Shown here: positions 30,821 through 48,100 of the stretch, one piece after another | Position numbering within the stretch: position 1 is the stretch's first letter | Layout: each line of letters begins with the position of its first letter | Assembly (NCBI GenBank): GCA_020851975.1 | Contig: JADZBS010000034.1 | Span: 26,165-90,164 of the forward strand | Direction: 5' to 3' | DNA from: Gammaproteobacteria bacterium | GTDB taxonomy: Bacteria; Pseudomonadota; Gammaproteobacteria; Steroidobacterales; GCA-2729495 | DNA: 64,000 nucleotides | Made by a program: the position numbers and the translations under genes | The notes under the pieces: generated by a model | Told to the model about the DNA's origin: nothing | The model's input: only the letters and a program-made list of their open reading frames with translations | Database searches by the model: none

Positions 30821-31496
30821 GCACCTGAACCTCCGCCTTCTGTCGGTAACAACCTTCCTTCAAGAGCTGGTCGCGGACCGCATCCGGGACCAGGTAGCGC
30901 GGGTCGCCGCCCTCCGCGAGCAGTGCGCGGATCGCCGTGGACGAGATGTCGAGTGGCGTCACCGCCTGCAATCGCACCACGCCTGACGGAGTGCGCCTGA
31001 GATCCTCCACATCCTCGCTGCGGCACGTGGCCAGCATCTGTGCCAGCGCCTCGCCGGGTGCCAGAAAGGCCCCCGGCCGGTGCATGACCACCAGATGAGC
31101 GAGACCGGTGAGATCACGCCAGCGATGCCAGCCCGGCAGGCCGAGAAAGGCGTCCATGCCGATCAGCAGGCAGATCGGCCGCGTGCCGACCTCCTCCCGC
31201 AGCGATGCCAGCGTGTCCACGGTGTAGGAGGGTCCGGTGCGACGCAGCTCACGCTCGTCGACCTGGAACCGGGGCTCCCCGGCACACGCCGCGCACAGGA
31301 GACGAACCCGCGTTTCGGCGCCAGCCACCGGCGGGTGGCGGTGGGGCGGGCGCGCGGCCGGCACGAGACGCACGCTCTCGAGCCCGCAGGCGACCAGCAC
31401 CTCGAAGGCACAACGCAAGTGGCCGTGATGCACCGGATCGAACGTGCCGCCGAGGACGCCAACCGGTGCCGGCAGCCTCTGGCCTGTCGCCGTCAC
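30813..31496 (-). CDS. nadD: Nicotinate-nucleotide adenylyltransferase
   Basis: VGVLGGTFDPVHHGHLRCAFEV; LLIGMDAFLGLPGWHRWRDL; DISSTAIRALLAEG. Confidence 0.95.
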   Translation of the reverse strand: MTATGQRLPAPVGVLGGTFDPVHHGHLRCAFEVLVACGLESVRLVPAARPPHRHPPVAGAETRVRLLCAACAGEPRFQVDERELRRTGPSYTVDTLASLREEVGTRPICLLIGMDAFLGLPGWHRWRDLTGLAHLVVMHRPGAFLAPGEALAQMLATCRSEDVEDLRRTPSGVVRLQAVTPLDISSTAIRALLAEGGDPRYLVPDAVRDQLLKEGCYRQKAEVQVRA

Positions 31497-32524
31497 GCGA
31501 TCTCCGCCAGTCGTGGTCGCGCCCCGGCGATCGCCAGCACGAGTTCCGTCAGGGCCTTCCAGGGCTCACCGCCGGGGCGGGCACCCTTGACCACCTGCTC
31601 GGCACGGGCGGCACTACGCACCAGCCAGGCAGCCTCGCGCGAGGTCCGGCCCTGGGCAGCCCGGCGCATGGCGTCCTGGCGCGTGCGCCAGACTCGCGCG
31701 CCCTCGAGGGCCCTGTCGATGCCCGCACCCTGCTCCACGCGTGCCACCACGTCGGCGAGCGTCAGTACCTCGCGCACCAGGCTCCAGAGCACGAGGACCT
31801 CGGGTTCGCCTTCACGCTGCAGGCCGCCGAGCACGCGCAGCGCTCGCGGCAGGTCGCCGGTGAGTGCGGCATCGGTCAACTGGAAGACGTCGAAGCGAGC
31901 GCCGTCGGCAACCAGCTGGCGCATGGTCTCGGCCGTCACGGTCCCGGCCGGCGCGAGCAGGGCGAGCTTGTCGATCTCCTGCCGTGCCGCAAGCAGGTTG
32001 CCCTCCACCCGGGCCGCCAGCACGTCGAGCGCACCCTCGTCCACCGTAAGTCCCGCCTGGCGGCATCGCCCGGCCAGCCAGGCTGGCAGGTCCTCGCGCC
32101 GCGGCGCGCGCGGCTCCACCCACACCGCGGCCTCGGCGAGTGCGCTCGCCCACTTCGAGCGTGCCGTGGTGCCATCGAGTGCCGGCAGCAGGACCACGAT
32201 CACGTTGCCCGTGTCCGGCTGCGCAGCGAGTTCCGTCAGGAAACGGGCGCCTGCGTCACCGGGCTTGCCCGTCGGCAGGCGCAGTTCCACCAGACGCCGG
32301 CTGGCAAAGAGCGACAGGTGCTGCAATCCGCCGGCAAAGGCGTCCCAGTCGAAGCCGCGTTCGGCGACGTGCGACTCGCGCTCGCAACCGCCGCCCTGAA
32401 GGGCGCTGGAGCGAATCACCGCCAGCGCCTCGTCGACCAGGAGGGGCTCATCGCCGGCCAGCACGTAGAGTGGCGCCAGGCCTCGAGCCACCTGCGCCGC
32501 CAGCTTGTGCGCGGGAAGTTTCAT
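31493..32524 (-). CDS. holA: DNA polymerase III subunit delta
   Basis: MKLPAHKLAAQVARGLAPLYVLAGDEPLLVDEALAVIR; overlaps nadD. Confidence 0.93.
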   Translation of the reverse strand: MKLPAHKLAAQVARGLAPLYVLAGDEPLLVDEALAVIRSSALQGGGCERESHVAERGFDWDAFAGGLQHLSLFASRRLVELRLPTGKPGDAGARFLTELAAQPDTGNVIVVLLPALDGTTARSKWASALAEAAVWVEPRAPRREDLPAWLAGRCRQAGLTVDEGALDVLAARVEGNLLAARQEIDKLALLAPAGTVTAETMRQLVADGARFDVFQLTDAALTGDLPRALRVLGGLQREGEPEVLVLWSLVREVLTLADVVARVEQGAGIDRALEGARVWRTRQDAMRRAAQGRTSREAAWLVRSAARAEQVVKGARPGGEPWKALTELVLAIAGARPRLAEIA

Positions 32525-32570
32525 GCAGGGGGTGCTGCCTGCGAACCGGAACGGCGCGGCGATTGCCGCC

Positions 32571-32828
32571 TCATCCGGACAGCCGCCTCAGGTCGATGCA
32601 TTCGTCCTCGAGCAGGACCGGGATGCCGTCGCGAACCGGGTAGGCCAGTTTGCCGTCACGGGTCACGAGTGCTTCGTCGAGGGCTTCGGCCACCGGCTGA
32701 TTGCCGTGGTTGCGCACCTGCCCGGCAGCGATGGCGTCATTGAGCGAGGACAACCGCCCGGCATCGAGCAGTTCGAGCGGCAGGCGCGTGGCCGGGCAAC
32801 AGATGATGTCGAGGAGTCTCTTGTCCAT
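32571..32828 (-). CDS. Trm112 family protein (YcaR-like)
   Basis: MDKRLLDIICCPATRLPLELLDAG...LVTRDGKLAYPVRDGIPVLLEDECIDL. Confidence 0.9.
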   Translation of the reverse strand: MDKRLLDIICCPATRLPLELLDAGRLSSLNDAIAAGQVRNHGNQPVAEALDEALVTRDGKLAYPVRDGIPVLLEDECIDLRRLSG

Positions 32829-32899
32829 CTCCGCGTGACGGCTCAAGCGGCATCCCGTCCGCACCGGGCGTCACGGCAGGGACTATAGCACACCCGTTT

Positions 32900-33196
32900 C
32901 TACGCGCCGGCGTCCGGCCGCCGCGTGCGCCACCAGGTGAAGTGCTCGGGCACCGGGTCGGCACCACCCGCGCACAGCGGATGACAGCGACCGATCCGGC
33001 ACAGGCCGAGCCAGGTGCCGCGCACCAGGCCGAAGCGGGCGATCGCCTCGTGGGTATAGGCCGAGCAGGTTGGCAGGAAGCGGCAGCGGCTGCCGAGGAA
33101 CGGCGAGATCGCGCGTTGATAGCCCGTGACGAGCGCCATGCCGGCACGCGCCGCCAAGGACGGGCGCCGCGATGGACCTGGTGCTGCCCCTGCCAT
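32900..33196 (-). CDS. yidD: Membrane protein insertion efficiency factor YidD
   Basis: [63 protein letters not shown]. Confidence 0.93.
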   Translation of the reverse strand: MAGAAPGPSRRPSLAARAGMALVTGYQRAISPFLGSRCRFLPTCSAYTHEAIARFGLVRGTWLGLCRIGRCHPLCAGGADPVPEHFTWWRTRRPDAGA

Positions 33197-33197
33197 C

Positions 33198-33620
33198 TCA
33201 GGCGGTGTCGGGAGCCGCCGCAGCCGCCCGGTGAATCGCCTGCAGCATGGCGCGCAGGCCGTTGCTGCGGGTCGGTGAGAGGTGCTCGTCGAGGCCGATC
33301 GCCTTGATGAACGCCGGGGCGGCCGGCGTGATCTCGCTCACCCGCCGGCCGTTGTACACGCGCATCAGCAGCGCGATCAGTCCGGAGACGATCGCCGAAT
33401 CGCTGATCGCCTGGAACTCGAGCCGATCGCCACGCCGGGTCGTCTTCAGCCACACCTGCGACTGGCAGCCGTGCAGGCGATACGGCTCGGTGCGGTACTC
33501 CTCCGGCAGCGGTGGCAACTGGCGGCCGAGGTCGATCAGGTACTGGTAGCGGTCCATCCAGTTGTCGAAGAACCGGAACTCCTCGATCAGCTCGCGCTCG
33601 GCCTGCTCGACTTCGGTCAT
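33198..33620 (-). CDS. sufE: SufE family cysteine desulfuration protein
   Basis: [57 protein letters not shown]. Confidence 0.9.
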   Translation of the reverse strand: MTEVEQAERELIEEFRFFDNWMDRYQYLIDLGRQLPPLPEEYRTEPYRLHGCQSQVWLKTTRRGDRLEFQAISDSAIVSGLIALLMRVYNGRRVSEITPAAPAFIKAIGLDEHLSPTRSNGLRAMLQAIHRAAAAAPDTA

Positions 33621-33636
33621 GACGCCGCGCTCCGCG

Positions 33637-35016
33637 CTAGCCGACGCGCCGCCAGCGCGTACCCTCGGGACCATCCTCGATGGCGATGCCCGCGGCAGTG
33701 AGCTGCGCCCGGATGCGGTCGGCAGTCGCGAAATCGCGGCGCGTGCGTGCCGCGCGCCGCTCGGCCAGCAGCCGCTCGACGTCCTCGGCGGCGAGCGCAG
33801 CCGGCGTCTCGGCCTTGAACCAGGACTCGGGATCGGTGGTGAGCACGCCGAGCAGTTCGGCGCTCGCGCGCAACCGGGCCGCGAGGCGGGTGCGCTCGCC
33901 CGGGTCGGTGGCGCGGTTGGCATCGCGGGCCAGATCGAACAGCACTGCCAGTGCCTTCGGGGTGTTCAGGTCATCATCGAGTGCCGCGACGAAGTCCGGA
34001 TCCGGGTCGGTCGCCTGCCAGGATTCCTGCCAGCCGGCGATGTCACGCAAGGTGCCGTAGAGGCGGTCGAGCTTGCGTCGGGCTTCGGTCAGCACGTCCT
34101 CGGTCCAGTCGAGCGGCTGGCGGTAGTGCGCCGAGAGCAGGGCCAGGCGCACCGCCTCGCCCGGAGCCTGCGCAAGCAGGTCACGCACCAGGACGATATT
34201 GCCGATCGACTTGGACATCTTGGCGTGGTCGACGTTGACGAAACCGTTGTGCAGCCAGTAGCGGCAGAACGGCACGCCCCCGTGCGCGCAGGTACTCTGG
34301 GCGATCTCGTTCTCGTGGTGCGGGAAGATCAGGTCGTTGCCACCGCCGTGGATGTCGAGCGTCTCGCCGAGATGTCGGGCCGACATCGCCGAGCACTCGA
34401 TGTGCCAGCCAGGACGGCCGCGACCCCAGGGGCTGTCCCAGCCGGGGAGATCCGGCGGCGAGGGCTTCCACAGGACGAAATCGCCGGCATCTTCCTTGTA
34501 CGGCGCCACCTCGACCCGTGCTCCGGCGAGCAACTCGCGCTGGTCGCGGCGCGACAGGCTGCCGTAGGCCGGGAATGAACGCACGCGGAACAACACGTGC
34601 CCCTCGGCCACGTAGGCATGACCGGCCTGCAGGAGTCTCCCGATCATCGCGATCATGTCGGCGATGTGCGCCGTGGCACAGGGCTCCACGTCGGGCGGGC
34701 GCACCCCGAGCGCTGCCATGTCGTCACGGTACACGGCAGCAAAACGCGCTGAAATCTCGCTGATCGGCACCCCGGCGTCACGGGCGGCCTTGTTGATCTT
34801 GTCGTCGACGTCCGTGACGTTGCGGGCGTAGACCAGGCGGTAACGGCGGCGCAGCAGGCGCGCCAGCACGTCGAAGACCACCGCCGGCCGCGCGTTGCCG
34901 ATGTGCGGGTGGCTGTACACCGTCGGCCCGCAGACATACATCGTCACGCGCGCCGGGTCGGCGGGCACGAACTCTTCCTTGCGGCGGGTCAGCGTGTTGT
35001 AGAGCTGCAGGGCCAT
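33637..35016 (-). CDS. cysS: Cysteinyl-tRNA synthetase
   Basis: [68 protein letters not shown]. Confidence 0.97.
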   Translation of the reverse strand: MALQLYNTLTRRKEEFVPADPARVTMYVCGPTVYSHPHIGNARPAVVFDVLARLLRRRYRLVYARNVTDVDDKINKAARDAGVPISEISARFAAVYRDDMAALGVRPPDVEPCATAHIADMIAMIGRLLQAGHAYVAEGHVLFRVRSFPAYGSLSRRDQRELLAGARVEVAPYKEDAGDFVLWKPSPPDLPGWDSPWGRGRPGWHIECSAMSARHLGETLDIHGGGNDLIFPHHENEIAQSTCAHGGVPFCRYWLHNGFVNVDHAKMSKSIGNIVLVRDLLAQAPGEAVRLALLSAHYRQPLDWTEDVLTEARRKLDRLYGTLRDIAGWQESWQATDPDPDFVAALDDDLNTPKALAVLFDLARDANRATDPGERTRLAARLRASAELLGVLTTDPESWFKAETPAALAAEDVERLLAERRAARTRRDFATADRIRAQLTAAGIAIEDGPEGTRWRRVG

Positions 35017-35102
35017 GGGCGGGAGGCGGCGGAAGCCAGCCGCGTATAATACAGCCGCGACCGGCCAGCGGGCCGCTCGTTCAACGTCGAGGCGAGGTTT
35101 CC

Positions 35103-35594
35103 GTGGACAGCAGCAAGATCTTCGCAGCCCGCCGCAGCATCGAGCAGGTGGAGGAAGGCGCCGAACTCGCGCCCCGGTTCGACGAGCACGGGCTGATCCC
35201 GGCCATCACCACGGACTTCGCCACCGGCGAGCTGCTGATGGTCGGCTACATGAACCGCGAAGCGCTGGCCCGCACCATCGAGACCGGGGAAGCGCACTAC
35301 TTCAGCCGCAGCCGGCAGACCCTCTGGCACAAGGGCGGCACCAGCGGCCTGATCCAGTCGGTGCGCCAGCTGCTGGTCGACGACGACCAGGACTGCGTAT
35401 GGCTGCGGGTCGACACCGCCGGCGGGGCCAACTGCCACGTGGGCTACCGTTCCTGCTTCTACCGCGCGATTCCCGTCGGGCCGGAAGCCGCTGCCGCACC
35501 CGCCGGTCCGCTGCCGCTGCGCTTCACCACCACCGACAAGGTCTTCGACCCGAAAGTCGTCTACGGCGACGCGCCGAATCCCACCAAGCTCTAG
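35103..35594 (+). CDS. hisI: Phosphoribosyl-AMP cyclohydrolase (stand-alone HisI)
   Basis: [70 protein letters not shown]. Confidence 0.93.
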   Translation: MDSSKIFAARRSIEQVEEGAELAPRFDEHGLIPAITTDFATGELLMVGYMNREALARTIETGEAHYFSRSRQTLWHKGGTSGLIQSVRQLLVDDDQDCVWLRVDTAGGANCHVGYRSCFYRAIPVGPEAAAAPAGPLPLRFTTTDKVFDPKVVYGDAPNPTKL

Positions 35595-35601
35595 GAATCC
35601 G

Positions 35602-36090
35602 CTACTCCACCGAACTCAGGCGCCGGGTCACGAGGCCGACGAGGTCGGCGGCGAGGGCATCGCGCAGGTCGTCGGATTCGGCGGCCTTGCCGAGGACCTG
35701 GCGCTCGTCGTAGCTGTAGTCGCGCGTCAGCGACAGCGTCTGCGCCGGCAGGGCGGTGCGCCCGCCGATCTCCAGCGCGTAGCGGACCACGTAGTAAACC
35801 TGGTACTCGGTCGGCGTGTTGCGCGCCGACACGGACACCACGCGCTGGCCGGTCTCGTCCTGCAGGATGCGCACGACGGCGCCGGCTGCCGTCGCATCGG
35901 CGGTCACCCGCACGCCGCCGTCCCGCAGGGCGGCTCGCAGCTGGCGATGAAAGGGCGTGTAGGAATCGGCCGAAGCGATGTGGGTCACGGCCATGGCAGG
36001 CGGATAGCGCACGTCGCCGCGCAGGTGAAAGCCGCAGCCACCGGCCAGCAGCATGCCGGGCAACACCCAGATCCAGCGGCGAGCGGCCAC
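35602..36090 (-). CDS. lptE: LPS-assembly lipoprotein LptE
   Basis: Lipobox LLAGGCGFHLRG; NTPTEYQVYYVVRYALEI; directly downstream of leuS. Confidence 0.9.
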   Translation of the reverse strand: MAARRWIWVLPGMLLAGGCGFHLRGDVRYPPAMAVTHIASADSYTPFHRQLRAALRDGGVRVTADATAAGAVVRILQDETGQRVVSVSARNTPTEYQVYYVVRYALEIGGRTALPAQTLSLTRDYSYDERQVLGKAAESDDLRDALAADLVGLVTRRLSSVE

Positions 36091-36091
36091 G

Positions 36092-40239
<4,148 letters not shown>

Positions 40240-40252
40240 CGCAGTGCGTGCC

Positions 40253-41110
40253 CTAGCCGGCTGCCGGTGCCGGCTCGCGGGTCACTTCGAGCATGTGCAA
40301 CCGCCGGCGATCGGCCTGCATGACCTTGAAGCGGAAGCCCGCAAAGGCGAGCGTCTCGCCACGCCGGGGCAGGCGTCCGAGCTCGTACATCACCAGGCCA
40401 CCCACCGTGTCGTAGTCCTCGTCGCTCAGTTCGCAGCCGAAGTACTGATTGAAATCCTCCATCCGGGCCAGCGCCAGCACCTGGTAGCGCCGGTCGTCGA
40501 GCGGCTGGATGGGTGCGGCCTCCTGCGCGTCGTACTCGTCGCCGATCTCGCCGACGATCTCCTCGAGGACGTCCTCGATGGTGAGAAGTCCTGCGGTGGC
40601 GCCATACTCGTCGACCACGATCGCGAGGTGATTGCGGGTGATGCGGAACTCCTTGAGCAGCGTGTTGAGGCGCTTGCTCTCGGGAATCACGATCGCCGGC
40701 CGGATGAACCGGCCGAGGTCGAACGGCTCCTCCGGCGCCAGCACGAAGTGCCGCAGCAGGTCCTTGGCGAGCAGCACACCGACGACGTCGTCGCGGTCCT
40801 CGCCGATCACCGGGTAGCGGGAGTGCCCGCTCTCGACGATGGCCCGCAGCGTCTCGGCCGTGGGGGCATCGCGCTCGAGTACCACCATCTGCGAACGCGG
40901 CACCATCACGTCGCGCACCTGCGTCTCGGCCACCTCCAGCACGCCCTGGAGCATGGCGACCTCGTCGGGATCGAGCACGGAGTTCCAGCGGCCCTCGCGC
41001 AGGAAATCGATGATGTCCTGGCGCGTCGCCGGTTCACCTCGCATCAGCCGGCGCAGGCGCCCGTACAGGGTCGGTTCTTCGTCTTCGTGCGCGGTTTCGT
41101 CGTTGTTCAT
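40253..41110 (-). CDS. corC: CorC/HlyC-type CBS-domain transporter accessory protein
   Basis: DVMVPRSQMVVLERDAPTAETLRAIVESGHSRYPVIGEDRDDVVGVLLAKDLL; LAIVVDEYGATAGLLTIEDVLEEIVGEIGDEYD. Confidence 0.93.
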   Translation of the reverse strand: MNNDETAHEDEEPTLYGRLRRLMRGEPATRQDIIDFLREGRWNSVLDPDEVAMLQGVLEVAETQVRDVMVPRSQMVVLERDAPTAETLRAIVESGHSRYPVIGEDRDDVVGVLLAKDLLRHFVLAPEEPFDLGRFIRPAIVIPESKRLNTLLKEFRITRNHLAIVVDEYGATAGLLTIEDVLEEIVGEIGDEYDAQEAAPIQPLDDRRYQVLALARMEDFNQYFGCELSDEDYDTVGGLVMYELGRLPRRGETLAFAGFRFKVMQADRRRLHMLEVTREPAPAAG

Positions 41111-41634
41111 GTCTGCCTGTGCTGTCGTGCCCGGCCTGGCGCCGGGCTGCGGACCCGGTAGGGGTCCGCGATCCCGAGACCCTGCAGTATCCGCACTTCC
41201 GCGGCCTCCATTTTACGGGCTTTTGCCGGCCGATCGTGATCGTGGCCGAGCAGGTGCAGGGTGCCGTGCACGACGAGGTGCGCGAGGTGGTCGTGCAGGC
41301 GCTTGCCCTGCGCGCGCGCCTCGCCTGCCACCACCGGCAGGCAGATGACGAGATCGCCGAGCTCGGGCTCGTCCGCCCCGGACACCGGGCCAGCCGGAAA
41401 GGCGAGCACGTTGGTGGCCGCATCCTTGCCGCGGAAGGCTGCGTTGAGACGCCGGCTCTCGCGGCTGCCGACGAGTCGCACGGTGAGCGCAACCCCCGGC
41501 GGCGCCCCTGCGGCACAGGCCCAGCGCGCGAACAACGCCGGCGCCGGCGCGCGGCCCGTACGGGTCGCGCGCTGCACGCGGATCAGCGGCGTAGCGCTGT
41601 CCTCAGGCGGTGCCCGGCGGGAGTTCCGTGCCAT
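41107..41634 (-). CDS. ybeY: Endoribonuclease YbeY
   Basis: FRGKDAATNVLAFPAG; LGDLVICLPVV; HLVVHGTLHLLGHDHD (HGxLHLxGHDH). Confidence 0.93.
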   Translation of the reverse strand: MARNSRRAPPEDSATPLIRVQRATRTGRAPAPALFARWACAAGAPPGVALTVRLVGSRESRRLNAAFRGKDAATNVLAFPAGPVSGADEPELGDLVICLPVVAGEARAQGKRLHDHLAHLVVHGTLHLLGHDHDRPAKARKMEAAEVRILQGLGIADPYRVRSPAPGRARQHRQT

Positions 41635-42643
41635 TGCCGCCGGCGCCCTCGCCGGCCTCGTCATCGGTGGTGCGCTCGCTCGCCTCGTAGGCCTCGACGA
41701 TGCGCTGTACCAGTGCGTGGCGCACCACGTCGCGCGGCGTGAAGAAGGTGAAGCTCACCCCGGGCACGCCCTGGAGCACCTGCATCACGTGGCGCAACCC
41801 GGACATCTGGCGGCGCGGCAGGTCGACCTGGGTGATGTCGCCGGTAACCACCACCCGCGAGCCGAAGCCCATGCGGGTGAGGAACATCTTCATCTGCTCG
41901 ACGCTGGTGTTCTGCGCCTCGTCGAGAATGATGAAGCTTTCGTTGAGCGAGCGCCCGCGCATGTAGGCAAGCGGCGCCACTTCGATGATGTTGCGTTCCA
42001 CGAGCCGCGCCACCCGGTCGAAGCCGATCATCTCGTAGAGCGCGTCGTACATGGGTCGCAGGTAGGGGTCCACCTTCTGCGCGAGATCGCCCGGCAGGAA
42101 TCCGAGCCGCTCGCCCGCCTCCACCGCCGGACGCACCAGCACGATGCGCCTGACACGCTCCTGCTCCATCGCCTCCACGGCGCTGGCGACCGCCAGGTAG
42201 GTCTTGCCGGTTCCAGCCGGCCCGACGCCGAAGCACAGGTCGTTGTCACGGATGCTGGCGAGGTAGGCACGCTGGTTGGCACCGCGCGGGCGCACGTGGG
42301 CGCGCCGGGTGCGGACGGCGTCGGGTTCGCCCGCTTCGGTGGCATCGTCCGGCCGGACTGACTGTTCGTTCACGGCGGAGTCCTGGAGGTAGACGTGGAT
42401 GCGGTGCGGATCGAGCGGCTCGGTGCCGGCGAGCCTGAACAGCTCGCGCAGCACGCGGGCGGCCGTGCGGGTGGCCTCGGCGGGCCCGATGACGCGAAAG
42501 TGGTTGCCGCGGTTGCTGATCTGGATGCCCAGGCGCTGCTCGATCTGGCGCAGGTGCTCGTCGCGCTGTCCGCAGAGATTGGCGAGCACGCGGTTGTCCG
42601 CGGGCTCGAGCAGCAGGTCCTCGGTTTCGGTCGGATGGGCCAC
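41603..42643 (-). CDS. phoH: PhoH family P-loop ATPase
   Basis: CFGVGPAGTGKTYLAVASAVEAM; FIILDEAQNTSVEQMKMFLTRMGFGSRVVVTGDITQVDLP. Confidence 0.94.
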   Translation of the reverse strand: MAHPTETEDLLLEPADNRVLANLCGQRDEHLRQIEQRLGIQISNRGNHFRVIGPAEATRTAARVLRELFRLAGTEPLDPHRIHVYLQDSAVNEQSVRPDDATEAGEPDAVRTRRAHVRPRGANQRAYLASIRDNDLCFGVGPAGTGKTYLAVASAVEAMEQERVRRIVLVRPAVEAGERLGFLPGDLAQKVDPYLRPMYDALYEMIGFDRVARLVERNIIEVAPLAYMRGRSLNESFIILDEAQNTSVEQMKMFLTRMGFGSRVVVTGDITQVDLPRRQMSGLRHVMQVLQGVPGVSFTFFTPRDVVRHALVQRIVEAYEASERTTDDEAGEGAGGNGTELPPGTA

Positions 42644-42652
42644 CCGGCGGGC

Positions 42653-43990
42653 TCAGGCAGCCGCGGCAGTCGGGCCGCGGCCGCGCAGCGAGTTGGGCAG
42701 CGCCTCGGTGATCAGGATGTCCGCGAAGCGACCGATCAGGCCTGCCTCGCCGTCGAAGTTCACCCAGCGGTTGTTCTCGGTGCGCCCGGCCAGCTGGCGC
42801 GGATCCTTCTTCGAGGGGCCAGCGACCAGCACGCGCTGGGTGGTCCCCACCATGGCGCGGCTGATGGCCTGCGCCTGCGCGTTCACCGCGCGCTGCAGGA
42901 TCTCCAGGCGCCGGTGTTTCACGTCCGCGGGCACCTGGTCCGCGTAGTCGGCGGCCGGCGTGCCCGGGCGGGGGCTGTAGATGAAGCTGAAGGACTGGTC
43001 GAAGCCGACGTCGGCGACGAGTTGCATCGTGGCCGCGAAATCAGCCTCCGTCTCGCCCGGGAAGCCGACGATGAAGTCCGTCGACACGCTGATGCCCGGG
43101 CGCACGGCACGCAGCGCGGCGATCTTCTCGCGGTAGTCCTGCGCCGTGTAGCCGCGGCGCATGCGCGCCAGCACCGTGTCCGAACCGCTTTGCACGGGCA
43201 GGTGCAGGAAGGTGGCGAGTGCGGGCACCTCGGCGTAGGCGCGCACGAGCGCCTCGCCGAAGTTCAGCGGATGCGAGGTGGTGAAGCGGATACGCTCGAT
43301 GCCGGGCACCGCGGCCACGCGGCGGATCAGCGTGGCCAGGTCTGCCTTGCGCCCGTCACTGTCCGGCCCACGGTAGGCGTTGACGTTCTGGCCGAGGAGA
43401 TTCACCTCGAGCACGCCCTGGCCGGCCAGCGCAGTGACTTCGTCGAGCACGTCGGCCACGGGACGGCTGACCTCGCGCCCGCGGGTATAGGGCACCACGC
43501 AGAAGCTGCAGCGGCGGCTGCAGCCCTCCATCACGGAGACGAACGCTGCCGGGCCATCGGCGCGCGGCTCGGGCAGGCAGTCGAACTTCTCGATCTCCGG
43601 AAAGCTCGTGTCGACCTGGGGCAGGCCGCGGTGGCGCAGCTCGTCGAGCATGGCCGGCAAGCGGTGCAGGGTCTGCGGGCCGAACACCAGGTCGACGTAG
43701 GGCGCCCGCTCGAGGATCGCCGCGCCTTCCTGGCTCGCCACGCAGCCGCCGACGCCGATCACGACACCGGGCCGTTCGCGCTTGATCTCACGCCAGACGC
43801 CGAGCTGGGAGAACACCTTCTCCTGCGCCTTCTCGCGCACCGAGCAGGTGTTCAGCAGCAGCACGTCCGCCTCGGCCGGGTCACCGGTGGGCGTCAGGTC
43901 GTGGGTTGAGCGCAGTACGTCCACCAGCCTCGCGGTGTCGTACTCGTTCATCTGGCAACCGAAGGTCCGGATGTAGAGCTTGCCTGGCAT
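42653..43990 (-). CDS. miaB: tRNA-2-methylthio-N6-dimethylallyladenosine synthase
   Basis: [44 protein letters not shown] (radical SAM cysteines). Confidence 0.96.
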   Translation of the reverse strand: MPGKLYIRTFGCQMNEYDTARLVDVLRSTHDLTPTGDPAEADVLLLNTCSVREKAQEKVFSQLGVWREIKRERPGVVIGVGGCVASQEGAAILERAPYVDLVFGPQTLHRLPAMLDELRHRGLPQVDTSFPEIEKFDCLPEPRADGPAAFVSVMEGCSRRCSFCVVPYTRGREVSRPVADVLDEVTALAGQGVLEVNLLGQNVNAYRGPDSDGRKADLATLIRRVAAVPGIERIRFTTSHPLNFGEALVRAYAEVPALATFLHLPVQSGSDTVLARMRRGYTAQDYREKIAALRAVRPGISVSTDFIVGFPGETEADFAATMQLVADVGFDQSFSFIYSPRPGTPAADYADQVPADVKHRRLEILQRAVNAQAQAISRAMVGTTQRVLVAGPSKKDPRQLAGRTENNRWVNFDGEAGLIGRFADILITEALPNSLRGRGPTAAAA

Positions 43991-44037
43991 GCGGGAGGAG
44001 AGCGGTCAGGTCGGAACCGGCGCGCAGCGCTACCCGG

Positions 44038-44490
44038 TCAGAACGGGATGTCGTCGTCGAGCTCGGCTGCCGGCTCGGCGGCCCGGCCCCGCGCCGGCGG
44101 CCGTTCTGCGCCACCGCTGCTGCCCGCCTCGCCGCCGGCAGCCATCCCACCACCGCGCCCGCCGAGCATCTGCATCTGGTCGGCGACGATCTCGGTCGAA
44201 TAACGGTCCTGGCCCTGCTTGTCCTGCCACTTGCGGGTCCGCAGCCGCCCCTCGATATACACCTGCGAACCCTTGCGCAGGTACTCCCCGGCGATCTCCG
44301 CCAGCTTCCCGAACATGGCCACGCTGTGCCACTCGGTGCGCTCCTGCTGCTGGCCGGTTTCGCGGTCCTTGAAGGATTCCGTGGTGGCGATGCGCAGATT
44401 CGTCACCGCCGAACCGCTCGGCATGTACTTGGTGTCCGGATCCTGACCCAGGTTGCCGATCAGGATGACCTTGTTGACGCCTCTCGCCAT
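44038..44490 (-). CDS. ssb: Single-stranded DNA-binding protein
   Basis: [40 protein letters not shown]; acidic tail DDDIPF. Confidence 0.96.
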   Translation of the reverse strand: MARGVNKVILIGNLGQDPDTKYMPSGSAVTNLRIATTESFKDRETGQQQERTEWHSVAMFGKLAEIAGEYLRKGSQVYIEGRLRTRKWQDKQGQDRYSTEIVADQMQMLGGRGGGMAAGGEAGSSGGAERPPARGRAAEPAAELDDDIPF

Positions 44491-44690
44491 GGGAGAGCCC
44501 TCTTAACTACATGTTTTAATTGGAAAATAAGCGAAACAGCCCGGCCCGCCGTACATCCGGGGCACCTATTCTATGGCCCGGTCCAGGAAAAGACACCTGC
44601 AAATCGGGCGCATCCGTCGCGTTACACCGGCCCCCATGGACGTGGTCGGCGCCGGCCCTATAGTTGGGTGTTTCGCCAGCTCGATTGCCC

Positions 44691-47531
<2,841 letters not shown>

Positions 47532-47554
47532 GCGAAGGCGTCACCCCAAACGAA

Positions 47555-47584
47555 CGGGGCCGGACCCTTGCGGATCCAGCCCCT
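47555..47584. terminator. Hairpin between convergent uvrA and the lipoprotein gene (likely bidirectional terminator)
   Basis: GGGGCCGGACCC-ttgc-GGATCCAGCCCC imperfect stem-loop in the convergent intergenic region. Confidence 0.5.
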
Positions 47585-47652
47585 GTCGTGAACGCACGCA
47601 TCCGGTACGCGACCCCCGGCGGGGGCCGTGCCCGGCCCGGAAACGTTCCGGC

Positions 47653-47988
47653 TTACTGCTGGGCGGGCGCCTGCTCGGCAGGAGCCACTGCACCAGCCGC
47701 CGCATCGGCAGCCGCACCCGCTGCGTCGGCAGCATCGGCAGCAGCACCTGCAGCGGCATCAGCCGCACCGGCAGCCGCATCCGCAGCGGCACCTGCCGCC
47801 TCGGCAGCCGCATCACCAGCCGCCTCGACCGCCTCACCAGCAGACTCCGCCGCCTGGCCGGCAGATTCGGCAGCCTGATCCATGGCTTCGGCAGCCTTCT
47901 CGGCACTCCCCGACTGACCGCCACCACCGCAGCCGACCAGCACGAACAGCGCCGCACCGAAAACCGCCAACAACTTCGACATCCGCAT
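47653..47988 (-). CDS. Alanine/glutamate-rich small lipoprotein
   Basis: MRMSKLLAVFGAALFVLVGC lipobox, then low-complexity AEAAGDAAAEAAGAAADAAAGAADAAAGAAADAADAAGAAADAAAGA. Starts inside the longer track ORF 47653..48249. Confidence 0.75.
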   Translation of the reverse strand: MRMSKLLAVFGAALFVLVGCGGGGQSGSAEKAAEAMDQAAESAGQAAESAGEAVEAAGDAAAEAAGAAADAAAGAADAAAGAAADAADAAGAAADAAAGAVAPAEQAPAQQ

Positions 47989-48100
47989 GACAGCCCCCTG
48001 TTGGGTTGTAAAACCTCGCCAATATAGCGATTTCGCAGCGCGAAATATATTGCTGCGAGCCCGCCGGGCAGGAATTTTTTTCGGACCCCGTTGCGACCGC

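Noticed and set aside
30050-31000. 316-aa ORF and other ORFs across the rlmH-rsfS gap
   Set aside because: Translation covers repeat DNA and antisense of rsfS/nadD; Arg-rich with no recognisable domain.
44491-44690. Possible LexA/SOS box between divergent ssb and uvrA
   Set aside because: No CTGT-N8-ACAG-like palindrome found on inspection; SOS regulation cannot be supported from this sequence, though a divergent LexA motif cannot be excluded.
47541-47957. 138-aa minus-strand ORF in the Ala-rich lipoprotein region (MRRCSCWSAAVVAVSRGVPRRLPKPW...)
   Set aside because: Alternate-frame product of the same low-complexity DNA; the lipobox-containing frame is the credible gene.
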